A DNA stretch of 5,730 nucleotides from Paracoccaceae bacterium. GTDB lineage: Bacteria > Pseudomonadota > Alphaproteobacteria > Rhodobacterales > Rhodobacteraceae. Both the position numbers and the translations under genes were made by a program. Under the pieces are notes generated by a model that was not told where the DNA came from, made no database searches, and worked only from the letters and a program-made list of their open reading frames with translations. The stretch is taken from contig PXDM01000183.1 of the NCBI GenBank assembly GCA_003565055.1, forward strand, positions 1 to 5,730, given 5' to 3'. Of this stretch, positions 1-5,730 are shown piece after piece. Within the stretch, counting starts at the first letter, position 1, and the number at the start of each line of letters is the position of its first letter.

Positions 1-741
1 AATGTCGAGATCACCGACCCTGACGCCCCCATCCCGCCCCTGCCACGTCTGCCGCAGATGCCGACCTACCATCTGAAACGCGCCAAGGGGGCGGGGATCA
101 CGCTGGTCAATATCGGCGTGGGGCCATCCAACGCCAAGACCGCAACCGACCATATCGCGGTGCTGCGCCCCCATGCCTGGATGATGGTCGGGCATTGCGC
201 GGGGCTGCGCAACTCTCAGGCGCTGGGGGATTTCGTGCTCGCCCATGCTTACCTGCGCGAAGACAATGTGCTCGATGCGGATCTGCCGCGTTGGGTGCCG
301 ATCCCGGCGCTGGCCGAGATCCAGATCGCGCTGCAGGACGCTGTGGCGCAGGTGACCGAGCTTGAAGGCTATGCGCTCAAGCGGATCATGCGCACCGGAA
401 CAGTCGCCACGATCGACAATCGCAACTGGGAATTGCGGGACCAGTCGGGGCCTGTGCAGCGGCTCAGCCAGTCGCGCGCGATTGCGCTCGATATGGAAAG
501 TGCGACGATTGCCGCCAACGGGTTTCGCTTTCGTGTGCCCTATGGCACGCTTTTGTGCGTCTCTGACAAACCACTGCATGGCGAATTGAAATTGCCGGGC
601 ATGGCATCGAGCTTCTACAAGACACAAGTCGCGCGCCATCTGCAGATCGGGATTCGCGCGATGGAGCTTCTGAGCGAGATGCCGCTGGAGAAGATTCACA
701 GCCGCAAATTGCGCTCTTTCAGCGAAACCGCGTTTCTCTGA
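1..741 (+). CDS. amn: AMP nucleosidase, C-terminal half (5' end cut by window edge)
   Basis: Cytosolic enzyme of purine salvage and adenylate balance that hydrolyses AMP to adenine and ribose 5-phosphate. The frame is open from base 1, so the first in-window ATG (58) is internal: 246 residues are visible, against roughly 480 for the whole family protein. From memory the visible part aligns almost without gaps to the C-terminal nucleoside-phosphorylase-like domain of E. coli Amn. Visible residue 40 onward reads VGPSNAKTATDH, 64 onward GHCAGLR, 131 onward RTGTVAT, 164 onward DMESATIAANG (ribose-contacting Met-Glu pair), and 187 onward VSDKPLHGE, which carries the presumed catalytic Asp. It ends HSRKLRSFSETAFL with a TGA, close to the E. 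coli C-terminus. The N-terminal regulatory domain would lie upstream of the window. No clear terminator follows. The HU gene downstream is 143 bases away and probably has its own promoter. Confidence 0.96.
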   Translation, partial: NVEITDPDAPIPPLPRLPQMPTYHLKRAKGAGITLVNIGVGPSNAKTATDHIAVLRPHAWMMVGHCAGLRNSQALGDFVLAHAYLREDNVLDADLPRWVPIPALAEIQIALQDAVAQVTELEGYALKRIMRTGTVATIDNRNWELRDQSGPVQRLSQSRAIALDMESATIAANGFRFRVPYGTLLCVSDKPLHGELKLPGMASSFYKTQVARHLQIGIRAMELLSEMPLEKIHSRKLRSFSETAFL

Positions 742-795
742 GCGCATTTTCAACTGTGCGATGCAGAAATATCCTTAATCTCTTGCTTTAGGGAA

Positions 796-825
796 TTGCC
801 TCCGCCTGCAAAACAAGGCTACATG
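796..825 (+). promoter_or_regulatory. Possible sigma-70-type promoter for the HU gene
   Basis: In the 143-base gap between amn and the HU gene, TTGCCT (796-801) and TACATG (820-825) are separated by 18 bases and resemble -35 and -10 boxes. The -10 match is poor (3 of 6). A start just downstream would give an untranslated leader of roughly 50 bases. The gap is more A/T rich than its surroundings, as expected for a promoter of an abundant nucleoid protein. The exact boxes are a guess. Confidence 0.25.
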
Positions 826-872
826 CGCGTCGAAAACACCACAGGGACACTTGTAAACAGTCCTTCCATTTC

Positions 873-878
873 GAGGAG
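873..878 (+). promoter_or_regulatory. Shine-Dalgarno of the HU gene
   Basis: GAGGAG lies 6 bases before the ATG at 885. It decides in favour of this ATG over the in-frame ATG five codons later (900), which has no such sequence at a suitable distance. Confidence 0.8.
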
Positions 879-884
879 TAACAC

Positions 885-1175
885 ATGACCACGAAGCCGA
901 TGACCAAGACACAGCTTGTTGCCGCTCTGTCCGAAAAGATGGGCGCAGACAAGAAGACCGCGACTGCGGCACTGGACTCGCTGGCCGAAATCGTCATGGC
1001 CGAAGTCTCTGCTGGCGGCGCGATCACGGTTCCCGGCATCGGCAAAGTGATGTGCCGCGCGCGCCCCGAGCGTCAGGTGCGCAACCCGTCGACGGGCGAG
1101 ACGATGACCAAAGCTGCCGACAAGGCCGTGAAAGTGACCATCGCCAAGGCCCTTAAAGACGCTGTGAACAGCTGA
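885..1175 (+). CDS. HU-family DNA-binding protein (96 aa)
   Basis: Small basic histone-like nucleoid protein that binds and bends DNA as a dimer. At 96 residues it is close to the usual 90-100 of HU/IHF proteins. The N-terminal helical part (about residues 7-42) has TKTQLVAALSEKMGADKKTA, the typical HU opening. It is followed by the conserved turn VPGIGKV (49-55) and the DNA-binding beta arm RARPERQVRNPSTGE (58-72). Pro68 is at the position of the proline that wedges between base pairs in HU and IHF, and a lysine-rich C-terminal helix follows. The arm is of the RPERxVRNP type that I associate with alphaproteobacterial HU; HU rather than IHF is inferred from this. One cysteine (Cys57) lies at the base of the arm. 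It is a single-gene unit, with an optimal Shine-Dalgarno upstream and a strong intrinsic terminator 20 bases after the stop. Confidence 0.95.
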   Translation: MTTKPMTKTQLVAALSEKMGADKKTATAALDSLAEIVMAEVSAGGAITVPGIGKVMCRARPERQVRNPSTGETMTKAADKAVKVTIAKALKDAVNS

Positions 1176-1195
1176 TTTGTGGCAGATGCCATGAC

Positions 1196-1227
1196 AAAGG
1201 CCACCCTAGCGACGGGTGGCCTTTTTT
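1196..1227 (+). terminator. Rho-independent terminator after the HU gene
   Basis: A perfect 11-bp stem, AAAGGCCACCC (1196-1206) with GGGTGGCCTTT (1214-1224), encloses a 7-base loop, and the T run continues to 1227 (TTTTTT at 1222-1227). It lies 20 bases after the HU stop and 12 bases from the end of the convergent ABC-F gene. Read on the minus strand the stem is followed only by TTTGTCAT, so it would be at most a weak terminator for that side. Confidence 0.92.
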
Positions 1228-1239
1228 CATGGGCGGGGC

Positions 1240-3093
1240 TCACTGATGGGCAAGGGCTGCGTCGAGCATGTCCTGCGCCTTGACCCAGAGCGCCTCGGCG
1301 CGGTCGAGCGCCTCCATCACTTCGGCATATTTCGCCTGCCAGACTCGCAGATCGCCGCTGCGCGTGTCCTCATAGAGATCAGGATCCGCGAGTTTCTTGG
1401 CGAGCTTGTTGCGCATGTCTTCGAGCTTCTCGACCCGCGCTTCGGCCTTGCGCAGCTCGCTGCGCAGCCCGGCAATGTCGTCACGCGTGGCGCGCGGCTT
1501 GGCCTTGGCGGCAGGCTTTTCGCGCGCGGGCTTGGTATTCGCCGAGAGCAGGAAATCCCGGTAAGCGTCCAGATCGCCCTCATAGGGCTGCACATGCCCG
1601 CCCGACACGAGCCAGAGCCGGTCGGCCACCAGTGACAGAAGATGCATGTCGTGGCTCACCAGCACCACCGCGCCCGTATAGGCCGTCAGCGCCTCGACCA
1701 GCGCTTCTCGGCTCTCAATGTCGAGATGGTTCGTCGGCTCATCGAGGATCAGCATATGCGGCGCGTCCAGCGTCGCGAGCAGGAGCGACAGCCGCGCTTT
1801 CTGGCCGCCGGAGAGTTTGCGAACGACGGTCTCCGCCTGCTCGGCCATCAGCCCGAAACCCGCAAGCCGCGCGCGCAGGCGCGGCGGCATCTCGCCCGGT
1901 CGCATCCGCTGGAGATGCTGCAAGGGGGTCTCATCCAGCTCCAGCTCATCGACCTGATGCTGCGCGAAATAGCCCACGCGCAGTTTCGAGGCCCGCGTGA
2001 CCTGCCCGGAGCCTGCGAGCTTCTCGGCCAGCAGTTTCGAGAGCGTCGATTTGCCTTCGCCATTGCGCCCCAGCAGCGCAATGCGGTCGTCCTGGTCGAT
2101 GCGCAGGTCGAGGCCCCGCAACACGGGCGGGCCATCATAGCCCACCGAGACCCCTTCGAGCCGCAGGATGGGGGGCGACAACTCCTCGGGCGCGGGAAAG
2201 CTGAACACATGGCGCGCGGCTTCCGACGGGGGCGTGATGGGCGTCAGCTTCTCCAGCATCTTGACCCGTGATTGCGCCTGTTTGGCCTTGGACGCCTTGG
2301 CCTTGAAGCGATCGACGAATTTCTGCATATGCGCGCGTTGTGCAGCGACCTTCTGCGCCTCGGCGGCCAGAACGGCGCGCTGTTCAGCGCGGGTGCGCGC
2401 GAAAGTGTCATAGCCGCCCGCGTAAAGCGTCAGCTTGCGGTCTTCCAGATGCAGGATATGGTCTACGGCGCGGTTCAGCAGGCCCCGGTCATGGCTGATG
2501 ATCAGGATCGTATGCGGGTATTTCGCCAGATAGCTTTCCAGCCAGAGCGCGCCTTCGAGGTCGAGATAGTTGGTCGGCTCATCTAGAAGCAGCAGGTCAG
2601 GCTGCGCGAAGAGCACGCCTGCCAGCGCCACCCGCATTCGCCAGCCGCCCGAGAAATCCGAACACGGGCGCAGCTGCGCCTCAGCGTCAAAGCCCAGCCC
2701 TTTCAGGATCGCGCTCGCCCGCCCCTCTGCCGACCAGGCGTCGATATCGGCAAGCCGCGTCTGCACCGCGGCGATGCGCGCGGGGTCGGTGGTGGTCTCA
2801 GCCTCGGCCATCAGGCGCGCGCGCTCGGTATCGGCGGCCAGAACCGTGTCGATCAGCGAAGTCGAAGACGAGGGCACCTCCTGCGCCACGCCCCCCACCC
2901 GCGCGCGCGAGGGCAGCGAGACAGTGCCCCCTTCCAGCGCCAGATCGCCCCGGATCAGCTTGAAGAGCGTGGTTTTTCCCGCCCCATTGCGCCCGACCAG
3001 CCCGACTTTGTGGCCTGTTGGGATATTGGCGGAGGCCTCCTCGAAGAGAGGGCGGCCATTGATCGAGAAGGACAGGTCTTGAATTTGCAACAT
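1240..3093 (-). CDS. yheS: ABC-F family ATPase, YheS type (617 aa)
   Basis: Soluble tandem ATP-binding cassette protein without membrane segments; the ABC-F family binds the ribosomal E site and relieves stalled translation. Domain 1 has Walker A GRNGAGKTT (34-42), signature SGGW (148-151), Walker B LLLLDEPTNYLD (167-178, Glu172) and switch His201. The P-site tRNA-interaction linker follows (about 225-290, rich in K, A and Q, including KAKASKAKQAQSRVKMLEK). Domain 2 has GRNGEGKST (342-350), LSGGQ (427-431), ILDEPTNHLD (449-458, Glu452) and His481. An Ala/Lys/Pro-rich stretch (about 518-538) then leads to a C-terminal coiled coil (541-615). Both cassettes look catalytically intact. From memory, the segments around DAWSAEGRAS, SDFSGGWRMR and GYFAQHQ and the length match E. 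coli YheS better than EttA or Uup. A GTG three codons upstream (3102) would give 620 residues. I prefer the ATG because GCAGG lies 8 bases before it and the protein then begins MLQIQDLSFSINGRPLF like its relatives. It is the last gene of the minus-strand set, 49 bases after the methyltransferase. Confidence 0.95.
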   Translation of the reverse strand: MLQIQDLSFSINGRPLFEEASANIPTGHKVGLVGRNGAGKTTLFKLIRGDLALEGGTVSLPSRARVGGVAQEVPSSSTSLIDTVLAADTERARLMAEAETTTDPARIAAVQTRLADIDAWSAEGRASAILKGLGFDAEAQLRPCSDFSGGWRMRVALAGVLFAQPDLLLLDEPTNYLDLEGALWLESYLAKYPHTILIISHDRGLLNRAVDHILHLEDRKLTLYAGGYDTFARTRAEQRAVLAAEAQKVAAQRAHMQKFVDRFKAKASKAKQAQSRVKMLEKLTPITPPSEAARHVFSFPAPEELSPPILRLEGVSVGYDGPPVLRGLDLRIDQDDRIALLGRNGEGKSTLSKLLAEKLAGSGQVTRASKLRVGYFAQHQVDELELDETPLQHLQRMRPGEMPPRLRARLAGFGLMAEQAETVVRKLSGGQKARLSLLLATLDAPHMLILDEPTNHLDIESREALVEALTAYTGAVVLVSHDMHLLSLVADRLWLVSGGHVQPYEGDLDAYRDFLLSANTKPAREKPAAKAKPRATRDDIAGLRSELRKAEARVEKLEDMRNKLAKKLADPDLYEDTRSGDLRVWQAKYAEVMEALDRAEALWVKAQDMLDAALAHQ

Positions 3094-3142
3094 GGCCTGC
3101 ACCTGCCCGCTTGCGCCGGGCGCGTCAAGAGCCCGCCGCGTC

Positions 3143-3847
3143 TCAGGTGCCGTTGCGGGCCAGTCGCACCAGCGTATGATCGCGGATTGTCACCGGGGCG
3201 CCAGTGCGGCACCAATTCGCCTCCTGCGCGCGGGTGATGATCGCATCGCGGATCGGATCCGGGTCGCCCCAGGTGGCATAGAGCTTGAAATCCGTCGCAA
3301 AAATCGGCGCAAGCCCGTGGTTGAGCACGGCTTCCCAGACTGCCGCCGCCGTCCCGAGGGTCTGCGCCTTGCGGTAGTCATCAAACACGACGACGCCCTC
3401 ATCCTGCAGCGCGGCGCGGGCCGAGGCGGTGTCCTCGATCACGTTGTCATAGACATGCGAGGCGTCGATATGCACGAAGCGGCAGGAGTTTGGCGCGACA
3501 TGCGCGCCGATGGTCCCGGTCGGTCCCTGCACGATATTCGGCAGCGCATGATGGAAGGCGAGGTAATTCTGCTCGAAACTCGCGCGCGACGGGGTTTGCG
3601 TGCTGAAAAACGCCTTTTCAGTCGCCGCTGCCCCGCTCCATTCGGTCACATCCTCAAACAGATCGCAGACGGTCAGCGTCTCGCCGGGTTTCAGCTTCTG
3701 GCCCAGCAGGATCGCGCTCTTACCCTTGAAGCTGCCCAGCTCCAGAAGATCGCCGCGCTGGCCGATCTGGTTCTGATAGTCGAGCGTCCATGCAAACCCT
3801 GCCTGATCAATCGGATTGAACCAGCCCGGAACATCTTCGTATTTCAC
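3143..3847 (-). CDS. Class I SAM-dependent methyltransferase, Methyltransf_24-like (234 aa)
   Basis: Predicted cytosolic S-adenosylmethionine-dependent methyltransferase with a single Rossmann-type domain and no signal peptide or membrane segment. The glycine-rich SAM motif is LLELGSFKGKSAILLG (34-49), followed by the second-strand acid in VCDLF (60-64). Later come FVHIDASHVYDNVIED (124-139) and GVVVFDDY (151-158), the Asp/His-rich pattern of the Methyltransf_24 group that includes many small-molecule and sugar O-methyltransferases. The substrate cannot be told from the sequence. The start codon is GTG, supported by GGGAG 6 bases upstream (3854-3858); no better in-frame start is nearby. It lies 119 bases after selO, across a long inverted repeat, and 49 bases before the ABC-F gene, with which it may be co-transcribed. 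The family call is firm; any role in translation or redox biology would be guesswork. Confidence 0.88.
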   Translation of the reverse strand: MKYEDVPGWFNPIDQAGFAWTLDYQNQIGQRGDLLELGSFKGKSAILLGQKLKPGETLTVCDLFEDVTEWSGAAATEKAFFSTQTPSRASFEQNYLAFHHALPNIVQGPTGTIGAHVAPNSCRFVHIDASHVYDNVIEDTASARAALQDEGVVVFDDYRKAQTLGTAAAVWEAVLNHGLAPIFATDFKLYATWGDPDPIRDAIITRAQEANWCRTGAPVTIRDHTLVRLARNGT

Positions 3848-3853
3848 GGTTTT

Positions 3854-3858
3854 CTCCC
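3854..3858 (-). promoter_or_regulatory. Shine-Dalgarno of the methyltransferase gene
   Basis: On the minus strand this reads GGGAG, 6 bases before the GTG at 3847. It is the main reason to accept the GTG start. Confidence 0.75.
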
Positions 3859-3882
3859 ATCACCCTTGCTCACGCATACATG

Positions 3883-3968
3883 AGCGCGAGTGTGGCACCG
3901 GGCGCGCGCAGAGGCAATCCCGCAATCACGGCCCGGCAGATGCGCGCGCCCGGTGCGTCACCCGCGCT
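3883..3968. repeat. Long imperfect inverted repeat between selO and the methyltransferase gene
   Basis: Two 28-base arms (3883-3910 and 3941-3968) are complementary at 25 positions. The inner 16 are perfect: gcaccgggcgcgcgca at 3895-3910 with its reverse complement at 3941-3956. The loop is 30 bases (3911-3940). The mismatches are 3889/3962, which becomes a G-U pair in minus-strand RNA, and a 2x2 internal loop at 3893-3894/3957-3958. The right arm reaches into the selO stop codon (TAG, 3967-3969), and the left arm ends 35 bases before the methyltransferase GTG. No T run follows on either strand. Possible roles are a terminator of unusual type, an mRNA-stabilising or processing hairpin, or a palindromic intergenic repeat of the REP kind. 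Confidence 0.8.
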
Positions 3969-5412
3969 AGGTGCCGCAAAAGGTCACGACCGAGGGCGCG
4001 TCGCGGGGCGCGGGACTGGCATAGCGCTCGGCCCCTGCGACCTCGGTGAAGGGGGCCTGCACGCGGTCGAGAAGCTTGCGGAAAGGCTGCAGATCACCGT
4101 CATCGCTGGCGGCTGCAAGCGCGTCCTCAACCAGATGGTTGCGCGGGATATAGAGCGGGTTGCGGGCCGCCAGCGCCGCGACATCCGGCGCTGCGGCGCG
4201 GTAGCGCGGGAGCCAGTCCTCAAGCGCCTGCCCCGGCGCGCGGAAGAGCGCGCGCAGCCCCTCGGGCGCGCCTGCAAGCGCGTGTGGCAGGGCGCGGAAG
4301 AAACTGGTGAAATCGACCTCCTGCCCGGCCCAGAGCGCGTGCATCTCCTCGATCAGCGGCGCATCGGGCGCGGGCAGCGCCAGTTTGCGCGTGAAGACCT
4401 CCAGCCAGGCATCCCGGTAGCGCGCGCGGCCTGCTTCGATCACCTCGGTCGCCCGTGCAATCGCGCGGCTCTCATCCGCGTCGATCAGCGGCAGGATGGC
4501 TTCAGCCAGCCGCGCGATGTTCCACAAGATGATGCCCGGCTGGTTGCGATAGGCATAGCGGCCCTGCTGGTCGATGGAGCTGAACACGGTTTCGGGGGCA
4601 TAGCGGTCCATGAAGGCGCAGGGGCCGTAATCAATGGTCTCGCCCGAGATCGTGGTATTGTCGGTGTTCATCACCCCATGGATGAAGCCCAGCCCCATCC
4701 ATTGCGCCACGAGTCGCACCTGCCGGTCGGTCACACGCGAGAGAAACTTCAGTGCCGCATCGGGGTCACCCGCGAGGTCGGGATCATGGCGGGCAATGGC
4801 ATAGTCGAGCAGCGCGCGCAGCTTCTGGTGATCGCCGCGCGCCGCGATGAACTGGAATGTCCCGATGCGCAGATGGCTGCTGGCCGTGCGCGCGAGCACC
4901 GCGCCGGGCTCGAGCCCGAACTGGCGCAGAACGCGGTCGCCCGTGGTGCAGGCCGCAAGCGCGCGGGTGGTGGGGACGCCCAGCTGGGCCATGGCTTCCG
5001 AGATCAGATATTCGCGCAGCACCGGCCCCAGCACTGCGCGCCCATCGCCACCGCGCGCGAAAGGCGTGCGGCCCGAGCCCTTGAGATGCAGGTCATGGCG
5101 CGCACCCGACGGGTCGATGATCTCGCCCAAGAGAAGCGCGCGCCCATCCCCGAGTTGCGGCGAAAACCCGCCGAACTGGTGACCTGCATAGGCCAGCGCG
5201 ATGGGACGCGCAGTATCTGGAAACGCATGGCCCGCGAGCATCGCCACGCCCTCAGGGCTCTGCAAGGCCTGCGCATCAAGGCCGAGGGACTGCGCAAGCG
5301 GCGTGTTGAGCAACAACAGCTCCGGCGCGGGCCAGTCCTGCGCCTGCCACGGCACGTAGAGCCCGTGCAACTGCTCGGCATAACTGTGCTCAAAACGCAG
5401 CGAAAGGGTCAC
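3967..5412 (-). CDS. selO: Protein adenylyltransferase SelO (YdiU/UPF0061 family, 481 aa)
   Basis: Pseudokinase-fold enzyme that binds ATP in a flipped orientation and transfers AMP to Ser, Thr or Tyr hydroxyls of target proteins, affecting redox and glutathionylation responses. The conserved core is complete: AYAGHQFGGFSPQLGDGRA (74-92), LKGSGRTPFARGGDGRA (110-126, nucleotide-binding Lys111), REYLISEAM (133-141, Glu139), RTASSHLRIGTFQ (175-187), GVMNTDNTTISG (246-257, metal-binding Asp251 and Asn252) and DYGPCAFMD (261-269, Asp261). These positions agree with those I recall for Pseudomonas SelO. The C-terminus is VVTFCGT with Cys479 third from the end, where animal SelO carries selenocysteine. 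The frame is open to 5691, but that extension overlaps msrB in another frame. The GTG at 5412, with AGGAG 8 bases upstream, gives a family-typical length and N-terminus (MTLSLRFEHSYAEQL). It follows msrB by 64 bases on the same strand, which suggests co-transcription. Confidence 0.95.
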   Translation of the reverse strand: MTLSLRFEHSYAEQLHGLYVPWQAQDWPAPELLLLNTPLAQSLGLDAQALQSPEGVAMLAGHAFPDTARPIALAYAGHQFGGFSPQLGDGRALLLGEIIDPSGARHDLHLKGSGRTPFARGGDGRAVLGPVLREYLISEAMAQLGVPTTRALAACTTGDRVLRQFGLEPGAVLARTASSHLRIGTFQFIAARGDHQKLRALLDYAIARHDPDLAGDPDAALKFLSRVTDRQVRLVAQWMGLGFIHGVMNTDNTTISGETIDYGPCAFMDRYAPETVFSSIDQQGRYAYRNQPGIILWNIARLAEAILPLIDADESRAIARATEVIEAGRARYRDAWLEVFTRKLALPAPDAPLIEEMHALWAGQEVDFTSFFRALPHALAGAPEGLRALFRAPGQALEDWLPRYRAAAPDVAALAARNPLYIPRNHLVEDALAAASDDGDLQPFRKLLDRVQAPFTEVAGAERYASPAPRDAPSVVTFCGT

Positions 5413-5420
5413 GGGGAGGT

Positions 5421-5425
5421 CTCCT
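5421..5425 (-). promoter_or_regulatory. Shine-Dalgarno of selO
   Basis: On the minus strand this reads AGGAG, 8 bases before the GTG at 5412. It fixes the start that otherwise might be placed up to 93 codons upstream inside msrB. Confidence 0.75.
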
Positions 5426-5476
5426 GTGCAGATGATGCGGGGATGGAGGTAAGCCCCGATGGCCCGCAGGTCCAGC

Positions 5477-5730
5477 CTATCCTTCGACCTGATCCAGCCA
5501 TGCGCCGTAGCCTTCGGCTTCCATATCCTCACGGGCGATGAAACGCAGGCTCGCGGAATTGATGCAATAGCGCAAGCCCCCCCGGTCGCGCGGGCCGTCG
5601 GGGAAAACATGGCCGAGATGACTGTCGCCATGACGCGAGCGGACCTCGACGCGGACCATGCCATGCGAGGTGTCAGTGGTCTCGACCACATGTTCGGCGA
5701 TCAGGGGCTTGGTGAAACTCGGCCAGCCGC
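5477..5730 (-). CDS. msrB: Peptide-methionine (R)-S-oxide reductase MsrB, C-terminal part (5' end cut by window edge)
   Basis: Reduces the R epimer of methionine sulfoxide in proteins and so repairs oxidative damage, normally with thioredoxin as electron donor. The last 83 residues are visible and the frame is open to the window edge. They begin at GWPSF (1-5) of the conserved CGWPSF block. SHGMVRVEVRSRHGDSHLGHVFPDGP (21-46) follows, containing the HLGHVF active-site strand. RYCINSASLRF (53-63) carries the catalytic cysteine, Cys55. The second zinc-binding CxxC of E. coli MsrB (CGNC before DAHLGHVF) is replaced by SRHG, so this looks like a zinc-free member, as in the MsrB domain of Neisseria PilB. 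The first CxxC region and the resolving cysteine lie outside the window. The stop is TAG, 64 bases before selO. No signal peptide can be judged because the N-terminus is missing. Confidence 0.95.
   Translation of the reverse strand, partial: GWPSFTKPLIAEHVVETTDTSHGMVRVEVRSRHGDSHLGHVFPDGPRDRGGLRYCINSASLRFIAREDMEAEGYGAWLDQVEG

Noticed and set aside
742..795. Possible terminator after amn (CGCA at 743-746 with TGCG at 757-760)
   Set aside because: Only four pairs and no T run after the stem; too weak to report as a terminator.
1642..2271. A 209-codon plus-strand open frame inside the ABC-F gene
   Set aside because: It is antisense to the second ATPase domain with its intact Walker and signature motifs. 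Its Arg- and Gln-rich product matches nothing I know.
3092..3883. A 263-codon plus-strand open frame antisense to the methyltransferase
   Set aside because: It covers the whole methyltransferase gene in the opposite direction and has no recognisable motif; it is a composition shadow.
5438..5458. Small hairpin (CGGGG/CCCCG with an 11-base loop) in the msrB-selO gap
   Set aside because: Five pairs with a wide loop and no T run are expected by chance at this base composition; there is no support for a terminator or riboswitch.
3880..5541. A 553-codon open frame on the plus strand, antisense to nearly all of selO
   Set aside because: The opposite strand encodes a complete, motif-perfect SelO. 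The antisense product is Arg/Gly/Ala-rich with no recognisable domain. Long antisense open frames are expected in GC-rich DNA because stop codons are rare.
5413..5691. A 93-codon N-terminal extension of SelO
   Set aside because: It overlaps msrB in another frame and has no family similarity, and a good Shine-Dalgarno precedes the GTG at 5412.

Overview
The window looks like chromosomal DNA from a GC-rich alphaproteobacterium, most likely of the Rhodobacterales (Rhodobacter/Roseobacter group). The protein sequences suggest this: a short HU with an RPERxVRNPxTGE DNA-binding arm, a YheS-type ABC-F protein, and a SelO ending in FCGT. The placement comes from recognising family sequences, not from a database search. 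Codon use looks uniform across the window, and I see no mobile element, CRISPR array, tRNA or rRNA.

Left part, plus strand (1-1230): the C-terminal half of AMP nucleosidase (amn), cut by the window start. A 143-base gap follows, holding a probable promoter and a strong Shine-Dalgarno, then a complete gene for a small HU-family DNA-binding protein. A textbook Rho-independent terminator (11-bp perfect stem plus T run) closes this side and separates it from the convergent genes.

Right part, minus strand (1240-5730), in transcription order: msrB (peptide methionine-R-sulfoxide reductase, N-terminus outside the window), selO (protein adenylyltransferase), a class I SAM-dependent methyltransferase of unknown substrate, and a YheS-type ABC-F translation-factor ATPase. 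The gaps are 64, 119 and 49 bases, so one transcript is possible. MsrB and SelO both belong to redox and oxidative-stress biology, and the families of both include selenoproteins in animals; here both use cysteine. ABC-F proteins act on the ribosome. The methyltransferase has no clear link to either.

The least explained element is a long imperfect inverted repeat, 28-base arms around a 30-base loop, that fills most of the selO-methyltransferase gap and begins inside the selO stop codon. It has no T run, so it is not a standard intrinsic terminator. Otherwise the window is ordinary core-genome content, and I do not see a convincing new multi-gene system.
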